64,000 nt of DNA from contig NZ_JAFCJJ010000010.1 of the NCBI RefSeq assembly GCF_018131015.1, forward strand, positions 62,001 to 126,000, given 5' to 3'. Under the pieces are notes generated by a model, which saw only the letters and a list, made by a program, of their open reading frames with translations, did no database searches and was not told the origin of the DNA. The stretch comes from Bradyrhizobium diazoefficiens (GTDB taxonomy: Bacteria; Pseudomonadota; Alphaproteobacteria; Rhizobiales; Xanthobacteraceae). Positions 8,540 to 17,149 of the stretch are shown piece after piece; the first letter of the stretch is position 1, and every line of letters begins with the position of its first letter. Position numbers and translations under genes: made by a program.

Positions 8540-8999
8540 CGCGCTTGCGCTTTTTCGAGCGCTGCCAGACCACGCCGGGAAAGCCCTTCAGCGGCACCAG
8601 CGGCTCGCCGGTATAGGCCCATTCCTGCAGCTCCTCGATGGCGATATGATAGAGCGGCTGGCGGCCGGTGCGCTCCTTGAAGAGCGCGCGGGGGATATTG
8701 ACCATGTGCGGGCCGCGCGGACGCTCATAGGCGATCGGCGTGCCGCAATGCGAGCAGAAGCTGCGCGCGGTCTTAGTGGCCTTGTCCTCGTAACGCGTCA
8801 GCGCGGTCTTGCCCGAGACGATGCGAAACCGCTTTTTCCAGCTCCCGACATAGGTCGCATAGGCCGCGCCATGAGCGCGGCGGCTGCTTGCGGAATGATC
8901 GTGCCAGGCCCAGCGCGCCGGGATGTCGATCTCGAAGCAGACCTTGCCGCACAGGCACTGGCCGGTGGCGATTCCTGCGGCGGCTGCGGCTTTGGCCAT
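8493..8999 (-). CDS. GFA (glutathione-dependent formaldehyde-activating) domain protein with altered zinc ligands
   Basis: This is a 168-aa protein with the GFA/CENP-V fold. The first Cys pair (C15, C17 in QCLCGKV) and the last pair (C82, C85 in FCSHCGTP) are present. The middle ligand set, normally C-H-C-x-x-C-R-R, reads DHSASSRR at residues 34-41, so all three middle Cys are replaced by Asp/Ser. The structural zinc site can still form but the second, catalytic zinc site probably cannot. It is therefore a divergent member whose enzymatic activity is doubtful. The tail is Lys/Arg/Glu-rich. It overlaps the TfoX-like gene convergently by 47 bp. Confidence 0.82.
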   Translation of the reverse strand: MAKAAAAAGIATGQCLCGKVCFEIDIPARWAWHDHSASSRRAHGAAYATYVGSWKKRFRIVSGKTALTRYEDKATKTARSFCSHCGTPIAYERPRGPHMVNIPRALFKERTGRQPLYHIAIEELQEWAYTGEPLVPLKGFPGVVWQRSKKRKRASGEDPFELGREEQF

Positions 9000-9038
9000 G
9001 GTCTCTCCTCATGTGATTGCGCGCGACAATACACGATT

Positions 9039-9169
9039 GTCATTCCGGGGCGCGACGAAGTCGCGAACCCGGAATCCATTGGGCGGCAAGCCGGGACGTG
9101 AAATGGATTGCGGGTTCGATGCTCCCGGGCCGCGCTTTGCGCGGTCACGTCGCTTCGCCCCGGAATGAC
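9039..9169. repeat. Intergenic inverted repeat (nested arms)
   Basis: The outer arms, 9039-9052 and 9156-9169, are perfect complements (gtcattccggggcg type). The inner arms, 9065-9080 and 9102-9117, are complementary with one mismatch. The composite structure fills the 178-bp gap between the GFA and alkene reductase genes. The sequence (cattccggggcgcgacgaag...) is of the kind repeated widely in Bradyrhizobium intergenic DNA. Confidence 0.75.
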
Positions 9170-9177
9170 GGGGGCGC

Positions 9178-10242
9178 CTACGCCGGCGTCAGCTCGTCAT
9201 ACGCCGGATAATCCGTATACCCCTTCTCCTCGCCGCCGTAGAACGTCGCGCGGTTGTACGGCGTGATCGGGTAATCGTGCTGCAGGCGGCGCGGCAGGTC
9301 GGGGTTGGAGATGAAGATACGGCCGAAGGCGATGATGTCGGCGTGGCCCTCGGCGATCGCGGCATTCGCGCTCTCGCCGGTGAACCCTCCCGCGGTCATC
9401 AGCACGCCGCTGTAGAGCGGACGGAACAGCACCATCGCCGAGGGCACATTCTGCCAGTTGACGTCGGCGCGGCCGGCGCCGCTGGAGCGCGGCTCGATGA
9501 AGTGCAGATAGGCAAGGCCGAGCTTGTCCAGCGCCTTCACGACGTGGGTGTACAGCGGCATCGGATCGGGCTCGCCGGAATCATTGGCGATGCCGTGCGG
9601 CGACAGCCGGACGCCGACGCGGTTCGCGCCCCAGACGTCGATCGCGGCCTGCGTGACCTCGAGCAGCAGCCGGGCGCGGTTCTCGATCGAGCCGCCATAT
9701 TGATCGCTGCGCTGATTGCTGCGCGATTGCAGGAATTGCTCGAGCAGATAGCCGTTGGCGCCGTGGATCTCGACACCGTCAAAGCCAGCGGCGAGCGCGT
9801 TCTTCGCGCCCTGCCGGAACGCCTCGACAACGTCCTTGACCTCCGCGGTCTCCAGCGCGCGCGGCGTCGCCGAGGCCGAGACCGGCAGCTGGCCGCCATG
9901 ATAGGAGGAATGCGAGACGCGACCAACATGCCAGAGCTGGAGGAAGATGATGCCGCCCTTGGCGTGCACGGCGTCGACCACCTTGCGCCAGCCGGCAATT
10001 TGCGCCTCCGAATAGATGCCGGGCGTCGCCGGGTTGCCGCGGCCATGCGAGAGCACAGGAGACGCCTCCGCGATGATCAGGCCGCCCTTCGTTGCGCGCT
10101 GGCCGTAATATTCGGCGTTGAGCGGCCGCGGCGCAAAGTTTTCGCGCTCGGCCCGCATCCGGGTGAGCGGCGCCATCGCGACGCGATGCGCGAGCTTGTA
10201 CGGACCGACCTGCAATGGTTTGAACAACGCCGGAAACTTCAT
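9178..10242 (-). CDS. Alkene reductase, Old Yellow Enzyme family (NemA-like)
   Basis: This is an FMN-dependent ene-reductase that reduces activated C=C bonds (N-ethylmaleimide, nitrate esters, enones) with NAD(P)H, 354 aa. OYE hallmarks are FKPLQVGPYKLAHRVAMAPLTRMRA, IFLQLWHVGRVSHSS, the substrate-binding EIHGANGYLLEQFL pair region, SIENRARLLLEV, GVRLSPHG and GHADIIAFGRIFISNPDL. The ATG at 10242 begins the conserved FPALFKPL region; the frame has an earlier ATG at 10278 (12 extra residues). It lies 118 bp downstream of, and in the same direction as, the aldehyde dehydrogenase and could be cotranscribed with it. Confidence 0.92.
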   Translation of the reverse strand: MKFPALFKPLQVGPYKLAHRVAMAPLTRMRAERENFAPRPLNAEYYGQRATKGGLIIAEASPVLSHGRGNPATPGIYSEAQIAGWRKVVDAVHAKGGIIFLQLWHVGRVSHSSYHGGQLPVSASATPRALETAEVKDVVEAFRQGAKNALAAGFDGVEIHGANGYLLEQFLQSRSNQRSDQYGGSIENRARLLLEVTQAAIDVWGANRVGVRLSPHGIANDSGEPDPMPLYTHVVKALDKLGLAYLHFIEPRSSGAGRADVNWQNVPSAMVLFRPLYSGVLMTAGGFTGESANAAIAEGHADIIAFGRIFISNPDLPRRLQHDYPITPYNRATFYGGEEKGYTDYPAYDELTPA

Positions 10243-10360
10243 TTGGACCCCGAATGGATATGGAAGGACGCCAATCATATAGCGAAGGGCGGCTCCCGGA
10301 AAAGGCGCCGCCCCGTGAAAGCAGATATTCCCTCCCGCGGAACGCAGGAGGGAATGCGCG

Positions 10361-11857
10361 TCAGGCCGTCTTGATCCAGACGGCCTTCACGTTGAGATAT
10401 TCCTCGACATGCTGCTTGCCGGATTCACGGCCATAGCCGCTCATCTTGTAGCCGCCGAACGGCATGGCCGGGTCCATCGCCTGGTAGCAGTTCACCCACA
10501 CCGAGCCGGCGCGCAAGGATTTCGCCACCGCATGCGCCTTGCTGACGTCGCGCGTCCATAGCCCCGAACCGAGGCCGAAGGTGGTGGCGTTGGCGCGCTT
10601 GACCAGCTCGTCCATGTCCCTGAAGGCGATCGCCGAGATGACCGGACCAAAAATCTCCTCCTGCGCAATGCGCATGTTGTCCTGGACGCCGGCGAATACG
10701 GTCGGCGAGACGAAGAAGCCCTTCGCCAGCGCGCCCTCGGTGACGCGGCCACCGCCGGCGAGCGCCTTTGCGCCTTCCTTCTGGCCGATGTCGAGATAGC
10801 CGGTGACGCGCTTGAGCTGATCCTCGGACACGAGCGGGCCGATCTGCACATTGGGATCGAGGCCGTTGCCGACCTGCAGTTTCTTGCCGAACTCGGCGAC
10901 GCGGCCGACGAACTCCTCGTAGATCGACTGCTCGACGAACAGGCGCGTGCCGGCGCTGCAGATCTGCCCCGAATTGGCGAACACCGCCATCGCGGCACCG
11001 GGCACGGCCGCATCGAGATCGGCGTCGGCAAACACGATGTCCGGCGACTTGCCGCCGAGCTCGAGCGAGACGCGCTTGAGATTGCCGGCCGAGGCCCGGA
11101 TGATCGACTGGCCGGTGACGTGAGAGCCGGTGAAGGCGACCTTGTCGACGTCGTGATGCGAGGCGAGTGCCGCGCCCGCGGTCTCGCCGTAGCCGGGCAC
11201 CACGTTGATGACGCCCGCGGGCACGCCGGCCTCCATTGCGAGCTCGGCGATGCGCAGCGAGGTCAGCGGCGCCTCCTCGGCGGGCTTCAGCACCACGGTG
11301 CAGCCGGTTGCGATCGCCGGACCGATCTTCCAGATCGTCGCCGTGAGTGGACCGTTCCAGGGGATGATGGCGCCGACGACGCCGACCGGTTCCTTCAGCG
11401 TGTAAGAGAATATCTCGCCGGGCAGCGAGTTCTCGACGGTCTCGCCATGGATCGCGGTGGTCTGGCCGGCATAATAGCGCAGCATGCCGACGGCGCGCAG
11501 ACGATAGGCCCGGGTGCGGCTGAGCGGGGCGCCCATGTCGAGCGTGTCGAGCTGCGACAATTCGTCAAAATTCTTCTCGACGAGGTCGGCGAGCCTGAGC
11601 AGCAGGTTCTGCCGCTCGAACGGCTTGACCTTGCTCCAGGGACCTTCGAAGGCACGGCGGGCGGCCGCGACGGCGCGGTCGATGTCTTCCTTGTCGCCCT
11701 CGGCAACCGTCGCAAGCAGTTCACCGGTCGCCGGGTTGCGGCTCTCGAAGCGCTTGCCGGAGACGGCGTCGACCCACTTGCCGTCGATCAGCATCTGCTT
11801 GTAGGACCCGTTGGCGAACGGATGGCGCGTGATCGGAATAGCCTGCGACACAGCCAT
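10361..11857 (-). CDS. NAD(P)-dependent aldehyde dehydrogenase
   Basis: This is a class I/II-like ALDH, 498 aa, oxidising an aldehyde to its acid. Visible signatures are VGAIIPWNGPL (Asn169-type residue), KPAEEAPLTSL (cofactor-binding Lys), FTGSHVTGQ, the general-base motif LELGGKSPDI and the catalytic Cys in ANSGQICSAGTRL. The C-terminus MPFGGYKMSGYGRESG is typical of betaine/retinal-like ALDHs. The ATG at 11857 has AGGGAG nine bases upstream; the frame is open to 11974 without family similarity. It is divergent from an SDR gene, with a shared 189-bp spacer. The substrate is unknown; aromatic aldehydes are possible given the benzoylformate-decarboxylase-like gene 2.4 kb away. Confidence 0.93.
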   Translation of the reverse strand: MAVSQAIPITRHPFANGSYKQMLIDGKWVDAVSGKRFESRNPATGELLATVAEGDKEDIDRAVAAARRAFEGPWSKVKPFERQNLLLRLADLVEKNFDELSQLDTLDMGAPLSRTRAYRLRAVGMLRYYAGQTTAIHGETVENSLPGEIFSYTLKEPVGVVGAIIPWNGPLTATIWKIGPAIATGCTVVLKPAEEAPLTSLRIAELAMEAGVPAGVINVVPGYGETAGAALASHHDVDKVAFTGSHVTGQSIIRASAGNLKRVSLELGGKSPDIVFADADLDAAVPGAAMAVFANSGQICSAGTRLFVEQSIYEEFVGRVAEFGKKLQVGNGLDPNVQIGPLVSEDQLKRVTGYLDIGQKEGAKALAGGGRVTEGALAKGFFVSPTVFAGVQDNMRIAQEEIFGPVISAIAFRDMDELVKRANATTFGLGSGLWTRDVSKAHAVAKSLRAGSVWVNCYQAMDPAMPFGGYKMSGYGRESGKQHVEEYLNVKAVWIKTA

Positions 11858-12046
11858 GGCTTCACTCCCTGATAGAGCTGATTGTTGGGTTTCGATCTGA
11901 CGGGATCGTTCGATCAAGGAGGATACAGCGCGCCCGGATGGGCGTAAAGTCGGCGGGGAACGAAGACCTCCCATGCCGACTTGTGCAGGGTCGAGCGAAG
12001 CTCATGTCAGGGCTCGATCGCGCATAACGCTGTTTCGGAGCCCGCC

Positions 12047-12891
12047 ATGCCGCATCCCGTCATCGCCAAGGACAATGTCGCCGTCGTCACCGGGGGCGCG
12101 TCCGGCATCGGGCTTGCCGCCGCCATGGCCTTTGCGCGGGCCGGCATGAAGGTGTGCATCGTCGATGTCGACGAGGCGCGGCTGCAGGAGGCTGCAACAA
12201 AACTGTCATCCGTTGCGGCTGCCGCGAATGTGATGACCTCCGCGGTCGATGTCAGCAGGGCAGAGAGCGTGAAGGAACTGGAACGCGCCGTGGGCGCGCA
12301 TTTCGGCGGCACCGACCTGCTCATGAACAATGCCGGCATCCAGCCCGGCAGCACGCTGTTCGGCGAGATCGACAACTGGCAGCGCATCATCGGCGTCAAC
12401 ATGTGGGGCATCATCAACGGCTCGCGCATCTTCGCGCCCAACATGATCGCGCGCGGCAAGGCCGGCCTCATCATCAACACCGGCTCCAAGCAGGGCATCC
12501 CACCCCGCCCGGCGATCCCGCCTACAACGTCTCCAAGGCCGGCGTGAAGGCCTTTACGGAAGCCCTCCAGCACGAACTGCGCAATACCAAGGACTGCCAC
12601 GTCACCGCGCATCTGCTGATCCCGGGCTTCGTGTTCACCGGCCTCACCGCGAAAGGCCGCACCGAAAAGCCGGCCGGCGCCTGGACGCCGGAGCAGACCA
12701 TCGATTTCATGCTGGCGCGGCTCGAGGCCGGCGATTTCTACATCCTCTGCCCGGACAATGACGTGCCCCGCGCCCTCGACGAGAAGCGCATGCTGTGGGC
12801 GGCCGGCGACATCGTCGAGAACCGGCCGCCGCTGTCGCGCTGGCATAAGGATTATGCCGACGCGTTCACGAGGTTCGTGAAGGGAGAGTAG
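12047..12891 (+). pseudogene. SDR-family oxidoreductase split by a single-base frameshift
   Basis: This is a classical short-chain dehydrogenase. The first frame carries the NAD-binding motif TGGASGIGLAAA, DVDEARL, MNNAGIQ and IINTGSKQGI. The second frame continues with DPAYNVSKAGVKAFTEAL, the catalytic Tyr-x-x-x-Lys, and a normal C-terminus to 12891. The switch falls at about 12497-12509, where GGC ATC is followed by CCACCCC. One inserted base, restoring ATC ACC ACC CCG, would rejoin the frames as GITTPPGDPAYN. Either the gene is inactivated by a 1-bp deletion or this is a sequencing error. No other stop or decay is seen, so any lesion is recent. GGAG precedes the ATG by seven bases. Confidence 0.85.
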
Positions 12892-12901
12892 GCGTCGCCG
12901 T

Positions 12902-13108
12902 CTACAGCGTCTCTTGCTTGTGCCCGCAGTTCTTGCAGGCGAACTTGACCCGGGTCTGGCCCTTTTCCGCCTGGACCCGGTTCGGCGCGCCGCATTTGCC
13001 GCAGACGGCCTCGATGCGGGTCGAGCCTTGCTTGACAACGATGGTCTTCTTTTCCATCGATTCGCGGATCAGGCGCTCGGCCTCCTCGCGCAGCGATTGT
13101 TTCGACAA
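12902..13108 (-). CDS. Small zinc-ribbon protein, TTG start
   Basis: This is a 68-aa protein with a short helical N-terminus (SKQSLREEAERLIRES) and a two-knuckle zinc ribbon, CGKCGAPNRV and CKNCGHKQ, 24 residues between the knuckles. I chose TTG at 13108 because GGAGACGAGC places GGAG six bases upstream; upstream codons are Arg-rich and unlike a conserved protein, and the next ATG would remove the helix. Function is unknown; such ribbons bind nucleic acid or partner proteins. It converges with the SDR gene 10 bp away. Confidence 0.7.
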   Translation of the reverse strand: MSKQSLREEAERLIRESMEKKTIVVKQGSTRIEAVCGKCGAPNRVQAEKGQTRVKFACKNCGHKQETL

Positions 13109-13181
13109 AGCTCGTCTCCGCCTCTGGAAAGCGCGAGAGCCATATCGCACCTGCGTTCAAATCACAATTGGCAAAGAGTAC

Positions 13182-13595
13182 TCAGACCTCGACAATCACG
13201 TAACTGTCTTCGACATGCACCGGAAACGTCTCGGCCATGTACGGCCCCTTCTGCAGCTCGTCGCCGCGTTCCACCGCAACGGGATATGACCTTATCTTGA
13301 AGCGCTTCGGGTCGAACCAGGACTGGCCGTTGCGCATGTCGAACTCCCAGCCATGCCAGGGACAGCGCAGCATCTCGCCGACGCGCGAGCGCTGATAGAC
13401 GCCCGGCTCGGGCGAGGTCAGACGGGCGACGCAAGCCGCCTTGTCCAGCGGCGCGCCCTCGTGCGGGCAGCGGTTCAGAAGCGCGAAGAACTCGCCATTG
13501 ACGTGGAACACGACGATATCGCGGCCCTCGATATCGACGACCTTGTTGCCGCCGGGTGGGATCTCCGAGGTGGACGCGACGATGTGACGGGCCAT
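13182..13595 (-). CDS. Rieske [2Fe-2S] ferredoxin-like protein
   Basis: This is a 137-aa single-domain Rieske protein. The cluster ligands are in CPHEGAPL (C-x-H) and CPWHGWEF (C-x-x-H). The second motif has the WHGWEF ending seen in ferredoxin subunits of aromatic-ring oxygenases. It has no signal peptide, so it is cytoplasmic. Its ATG lies 7 bp after the stop of an amidohydrolase gene, the last gene of a three-gene operon. No oxygenase alpha subunit is in the window, so its electron acceptor is unknown. Confidence 0.9.
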   Translation of the reverse strand: MARHIVASTSEIPPGGNKVVDIEGRDIVVFHVNGEFFALLNRCPHEGAPLDKAACVARLTSPEPGVYQRSRVGEMLRCPWHGWEFDMRNGQSWFDPKRFKIRSYPVAVERGDELQKGPYMAETFPVHVEDSYVIVEV

Positions 13596-13602
13596 GCTGG
13601 TC

Positions 13603-14715
13603 TCAGAACTTGTAGACCGCGCGGGCATTCGTGCTGAAGATCTTCTTCCTTTCCGCCTCCGTCAGCGGCGTCTTGAAAGCGAAGCGCGGGTCGTCGAAAT
13701 CCCAGTGCGGATAGTCCGACGAGAACAGCAGCCGGTCGATGCCGACCCATTCGATCAGCGCACGCAAATGCCGCGCCTCGTCCGGCTCGTCGATCGGCTG
13801 GGTCGTGAACCAGAAATGCTCCCGCACATATTCCGACGGCTTGCGCTTGAGATGTGGCACTTCGCTGCGGAAGCGTTCGAAATGCTGGTCCATGCGCCAC
13901 ACCGCCGACGGGATCCAGCCAAAGCCGCCCTCGATGAAGACGATCTTCAGTTTTGGAAACCGCTCCGGCACGCCCTCGATGACGAGGCTCGCAAGCTGCG
14001 CCGCAATGGTGTGCGCATTGGACTGGTGCTCCTCGACGTAATAGGACGGCCAACCACCGCCGGTCGGCGCATGCCCGCCATAGCCGCCGACGTGAATGCC
14101 GAGCGGCAGGTCGAGTGCCTCGGCGCGCTCGTAGATCGGCCAGTAGCGGCGGCGGCCGAGCGGCTCATTGGCGCGCGGCGAGACGTTGATCTGGATGTAC
14201 TCGCCAATCCTGGCGCAGCGCTCGATCTCGGCAAGCGCGAGCTCCGAGCCGTCCTGCCCGACCAGGATCGAGGCCTTCAGGCGCGGATCGCGATGCGACC
14301 AGAACGCAAGCTGCCAGTCGTTGATGGCGCGCTGGATCGCGGCACCGAATTCCAAATTCTGCTGCGAGAAGATGAAGAGATCGAGCACCTGCAGAATGCC
14401 GAACTCGACGTCGAGCGGGTCGAGATGCTGCTTCTGCATGAAGGCGAGGTCCGAGCCGGGCGGCCCGCCGGTCGGTGGCCAGGCATCGCGGCGCGCGATC
14501 AGGGGGGAGGAGCGCGGATAGGGCGTGGTGTAGAGATAGGGCGTGCGCAGATGGCTGCCATATTCCTTCAGATGCTGCTGCCAGCGTTTGGGCAGGAACT
14601 CGTCGAGATCGTGCACCGAGTGCAGGCTCGGATGCACGTCGCAATCGACGATGCGCAGCCGCGTTGCGGCCGGCTTCTCGTCGTCGCGCAGCGGACGGTC
14701 GATGACTTCACTCAT
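13603..14715 (-). CDS. Amidohydrolase family protein, ACMSD-like (second of pair)
   Basis: This is a metal-dependent TIM-barrel hydrolase/decarboxylase of the amidohydrolase-2 (ACMSD) subgroup, 370 aa. Likely ligands are DCDVHPS (residues 25-31), the barrel His in LGIHVGGYGG and the Asp in SSDYPHWDFD. Relatives act as decarboxylases or hydrolases of aromatic acids. The ATG at 14715 follows GGAGG; an in-frame ATG at 14727 lies upstream of that ribosome site and is rejected. It starts 15 bp after a paralogous gene and ends 7 bp before the Rieske gene. Paired paralogues may form a hetero-oligomer. Confidence 0.88.
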   Translation of the reverse strand: MSEVIDRPLRDDEKPAATRLRIVDCDVHPSLHSVHDLDEFLPKRWQQHLKEYGSHLRTPYLYTTPYPRSSPLIARRDAWPPTGGPPGSDLAFMQKQHLDPLDVEFGILQVLDLFIFSQQNLEFGAAIQRAINDWQLAFWSHRDPRLKASILVGQDGSELALAEIERCARIGEYIQINVSPRANEPLGRRRYWPIYERAEALDLPLGIHVGGYGGHAPTGGGWPSYYVEEHQSNAHTIAAQLASLVIEGVPERFPKLKIVFIEGGFGWIPSAVWRMDQHFERFRSEVPHLKRKPSEYVREHFWFTTQPIDEPDEARHLRALIEWVGIDRLLFSSDYPHWDFDDPRFAFKTPLTEAERKKIFSTNARAVYKF

Positions 14716-14730
14716 GCGAACCTCCAATGA

Positions 14731-15792
14731 TCAATTCAGCGAAAGCCGCGGAAACGTCTCCAGCGGATTGTCGACGCACATCTTCGCGATGATGCGCTGC
14801 GGCAGGTTCGGCGGGACCGGATCGTCGCCGTCGAACTGCCAGTGCGGATAGTCGGACGCGAACAGGAACATCTTGTCGGAGCCGATCTGGTCGATGATCT
14901 CCTCGACGCTTTTCGCGTCCGCCGGCGCATCGAACGGCTGCATGGTGACGCGAAAATTGTCGCGGATGATCGCGGCCGGCTCGCGCTCGACCCAGGGCAC
15001 CTCGACGCGGACGCCGCGCCAGGTCTTGTTGGCGCGCCACATGAAGGCAGGCAGCCAGCTCACGCCGGATTCCATCAACACGACCTTGAGACCGGGATAT
15101 TTGCCGAACACGCCCTCATAGATCAGGCTCAGGATCTGGGCCTGAAACGCCTGCGCTTCGACGAAGTAGTATTCGTAGCGGTGCGACGGCCAGCCGGCCG
15201 AGCTCGGCGCCTGCCGATATTGCGTGCCGGCGTGGATCGCGAGCGGCAGCCTGTGCTTTTCGGCGAGCTGGTAGACCGGCCAGAAGTGCCGCCGTCCGAG
15301 CAGCGTCTCGCCTTGCGCCAGCACCAGGATCGAGACGAAGCGGTTGTCGCCGGCGCGACGCTCGATCTCCTCGATCGCCAGATCCGGCGCCTGCATCGGC
15401 ACCACGATGGAGGCGCGCAGCCGCGAATCGCGCGACAGCCACTCGGCGGCGATCCAGTCGTTGATCGCCCTGCAGAAGTCGGCCGCCATGTAGGCGTCGA
15501 ACACGGCCTGCGCGCCATAGAGCACGTTGAGGATCGCGTGGCTCGCGCCCAACTGGTCGAAAGCGCCCTTCTGCAGCATCGCGAGGTCGGAGCCCGGCTT
15601 GGCGCCATTGGCCGGCCGCCAGTCGGGGCGGCCCGACAGCGGCATGCCCGGCGGATAGGAGGTGAGGTCGAGGCCGTCGATGGCGCGGCTCACCACCTGC
15701 TCTTTCCAGTGATCGCTGAGATAGGGCAGCAGCGTCGTGCGCGTGCCGCCGATCGCCGGGTGGATGTCGCAGTCGATCCGCGTCACCGCCAT
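14731..15792 (-). CDS. Amidohydrolase family protein, ACMSD-like (first of pair)
   Basis: 353 aa, paralogous to the next gene downstream. Shared elements include RIDCDIHPAIGG at the N-terminus, PGSDLAMLQKGAFDQLGA, AINDWIAAEWLSRDSRLRAS, LPLAIHAGTQ and FASDYPHWQFDG at the C-terminus with the metal-binding Asp. The ATG at 15792 is preceded by GAGGAAG. It is the first gene of the amidohydrolase-amidohydrolase-Rieske operon; its promoter must lie in 15793-15931, where I see no clear consensus. Substrate unknown; an aromatic or heteroaromatic acid is the reasonable guess. Confidence 0.88.
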   Translation of the reverse strand: MAVTRIDCDIHPAIGGTRTTLLPYLSDHWKEQVVSRAIDGLDLTSYPPGMPLSGRPDWRPANGAKPGSDLAMLQKGAFDQLGASHAILNVLYGAQAVFDAYMAADFCRAINDWIAAEWLSRDSRLRASIVVPMQAPDLAIEEIERRAGDNRFVSILVLAQGETLLGRRHFWPVYQLAEKHRLPLAIHAGTQYRQAPSSAGWPSHRYEYYFVEAQAFQAQILSLIYEGVFGKYPGLKVVLMESGVSWLPAFMWRANKTWRGVRVEVPWVEREPAAIIRDNFRVTMQPFDAPADAKSVEEIIDQIGSDKMFLFASDYPHWQFDGDDPVPPNLPQRIIAKMCVDNPLETFPRLSLN

Positions 15793-15931
15793 GAACGCTT
15801 CCTCGCGCAGCCTTGTTGGCGGCGCTGTCGGCACCGCCCGCACAGAGTGCTCCGGACCATGCCGAGGTGCAAGGGCGCAGGCTGGCGCGAACCGTCATGG
15901 CTCGGTTGCATTTCGCAGGCGCGATAGGCGG

Positions 15932-17149
15932 TCAGGCGGACGCGCGGCCCGGCGCGCCGGCGTCCGCCATGATCAGGATCCTCTGCACCAGCGCGATCGC
16001 GGTCTCGGTGGCGGGATCGGCGGAGATCACGGGAATGGCGAGCACGAGGATGTCGACCGGGTCCGGCGAGAGCACGACCAGATGCGTCGCGTTGGCCGCC
16101 GCCATCAGCGACACCAGCCGTTCCACGCCGGGATCGCCTTGAGGATGTCCCCAGGGCGCGTCCGACCGCCGCAGCACCCGATGCGTCGAGAGGCGATTGT
16201 GCAGCAGCAGAGGATCGTAGGCGGCAAGATCGTCGTCGCGATAGCGCTGCGCGCTCTCGAACAGCGGATGGTGCAGCAGCTCCGCGATGAGCTGGTCGCG
16301 CGTCGTTGCCGGCGAGATCGCGACCGAGCTCAGCACGCCCGGCGCGCGGGCTTCGAGAAAGGCCCGCAGCGTGTCCGTCATCAGGCCGATCGTCAGCACG
16401 CCCGAAACGGCGATGGCGCAGAAGCGCGCGGCCTGCGCGGCGTCGACGTCGGGGGCAACGAACGCAGCGGCGAGCCCGAGCAGCGCCGAGCTGACGAGCC
16501 GGAGCACGGTCAGGAGCACGCCGTGCCAGCGCGCTTCGCCGCTGCTTCCGGCGATCAGCACGGCGGTCACCACGAGCAGCGCACCGAGCGCGCCGAGCCG
16601 GACCGGGATGTCCGGCATCAGCGCCGTGAAATCCGTGACGATGAAGGGCAGAACGATGAGAGCGCCGACCGTCATGCGATCGATGCTGCGGTTTTCGGAG
16701 GCCAGCAGCGACGCCCGGTCGCGCGTTGCAAGCAGGAATGCGCAGGCGGCGATGGCGCCGAGCTGGAACAGCGCCAATGCGACGGCGTAAGCCATGTCGA
16801 GATGGCCAAGACCGAGCGCCCCGCCAAGGCCGAGCACGACGGCGCCGATGATCACGGCGAGTTTGAGCGCGCGGGGCGCGTGCCGCCGCAGCAGGCCCTC
16901 GGTCACGATCAGCGCGCCGAAGGGAATGGCGGCGGCGGGAATGACCGAGAGATCGTCGAGCAGGCTGCTGCCGGTCAGCCAGGCGGTGCTGCGGACCAGG
17001 AACAGCAGCGCGACGATGCCGAGGGCGATCACCAGGCGTAGGGTCAGCGGGTTGCGCGCATCGCGGTGATGGAGCGCGAGCATGGCAACGCCGAGGCCGA
17101 TCACGCCGCAGACATTGACGATCGCGTTGGCGATAATCGCGGACGTCAT
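15932..17149 (-). CDS. Polytopic membrane protein of unknown function, coupled to a GNAT-like gene
   Basis: 405 aa. The N-terminal two thirds hold about nine hydrophobic segments (for example VCGVIGLGVAMLAL, LVIALGIVALLFLV, LAVIIGAVVLGLG, VALALFQLGAIAAC). The last about 120 residues are soluble, with TTRDQLIAELLHHPLFESAQRYRDDD and HLVVLSPDPVDILVLAIP. I do not recognise the family. Its ATG overlaps the TGA of the upstream acetyltransferase-like gene by 4 bp (ATGA), which implies translational coupling and a joint job, perhaps modification or sensing at the membrane. The C-terminal part could be a regulatory domain. Confidence 0.75.
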   Translation of the reverse strand: MTSAIIANAIVNVCGVIGLGVAMLALHHRDARNPLTLRLVIALGIVALLFLVRSTAWLTGSSLLDDLSVIPAAAIPFGALIVTEGLLRRHAPRALKLAVIIGAVVLGLGGALGLGHLDMAYAVALALFQLGAIAACAFLLATRDRASLLASENRSIDRMTVGALIVLPFIVTDFTALMPDIPVRLGALGALLVVTAVLIAGSSGEARWHGVLLTVLRLVSSALLGLAAAFVAPDVDAAQAARFCAIAVSGVLTIGLMTDTLRAFLEARAPGVLSSVAISPATTRDQLIAELLHHPLFESAQRYRDDDLAAYDPLLLHNRLSTHRVLRRSDAPWGHPQGDPGVERLVSLMAAANATHLVVLSPDPVDILVLAIPVISADPATETAIALVQRILIMADAGAPGRASA

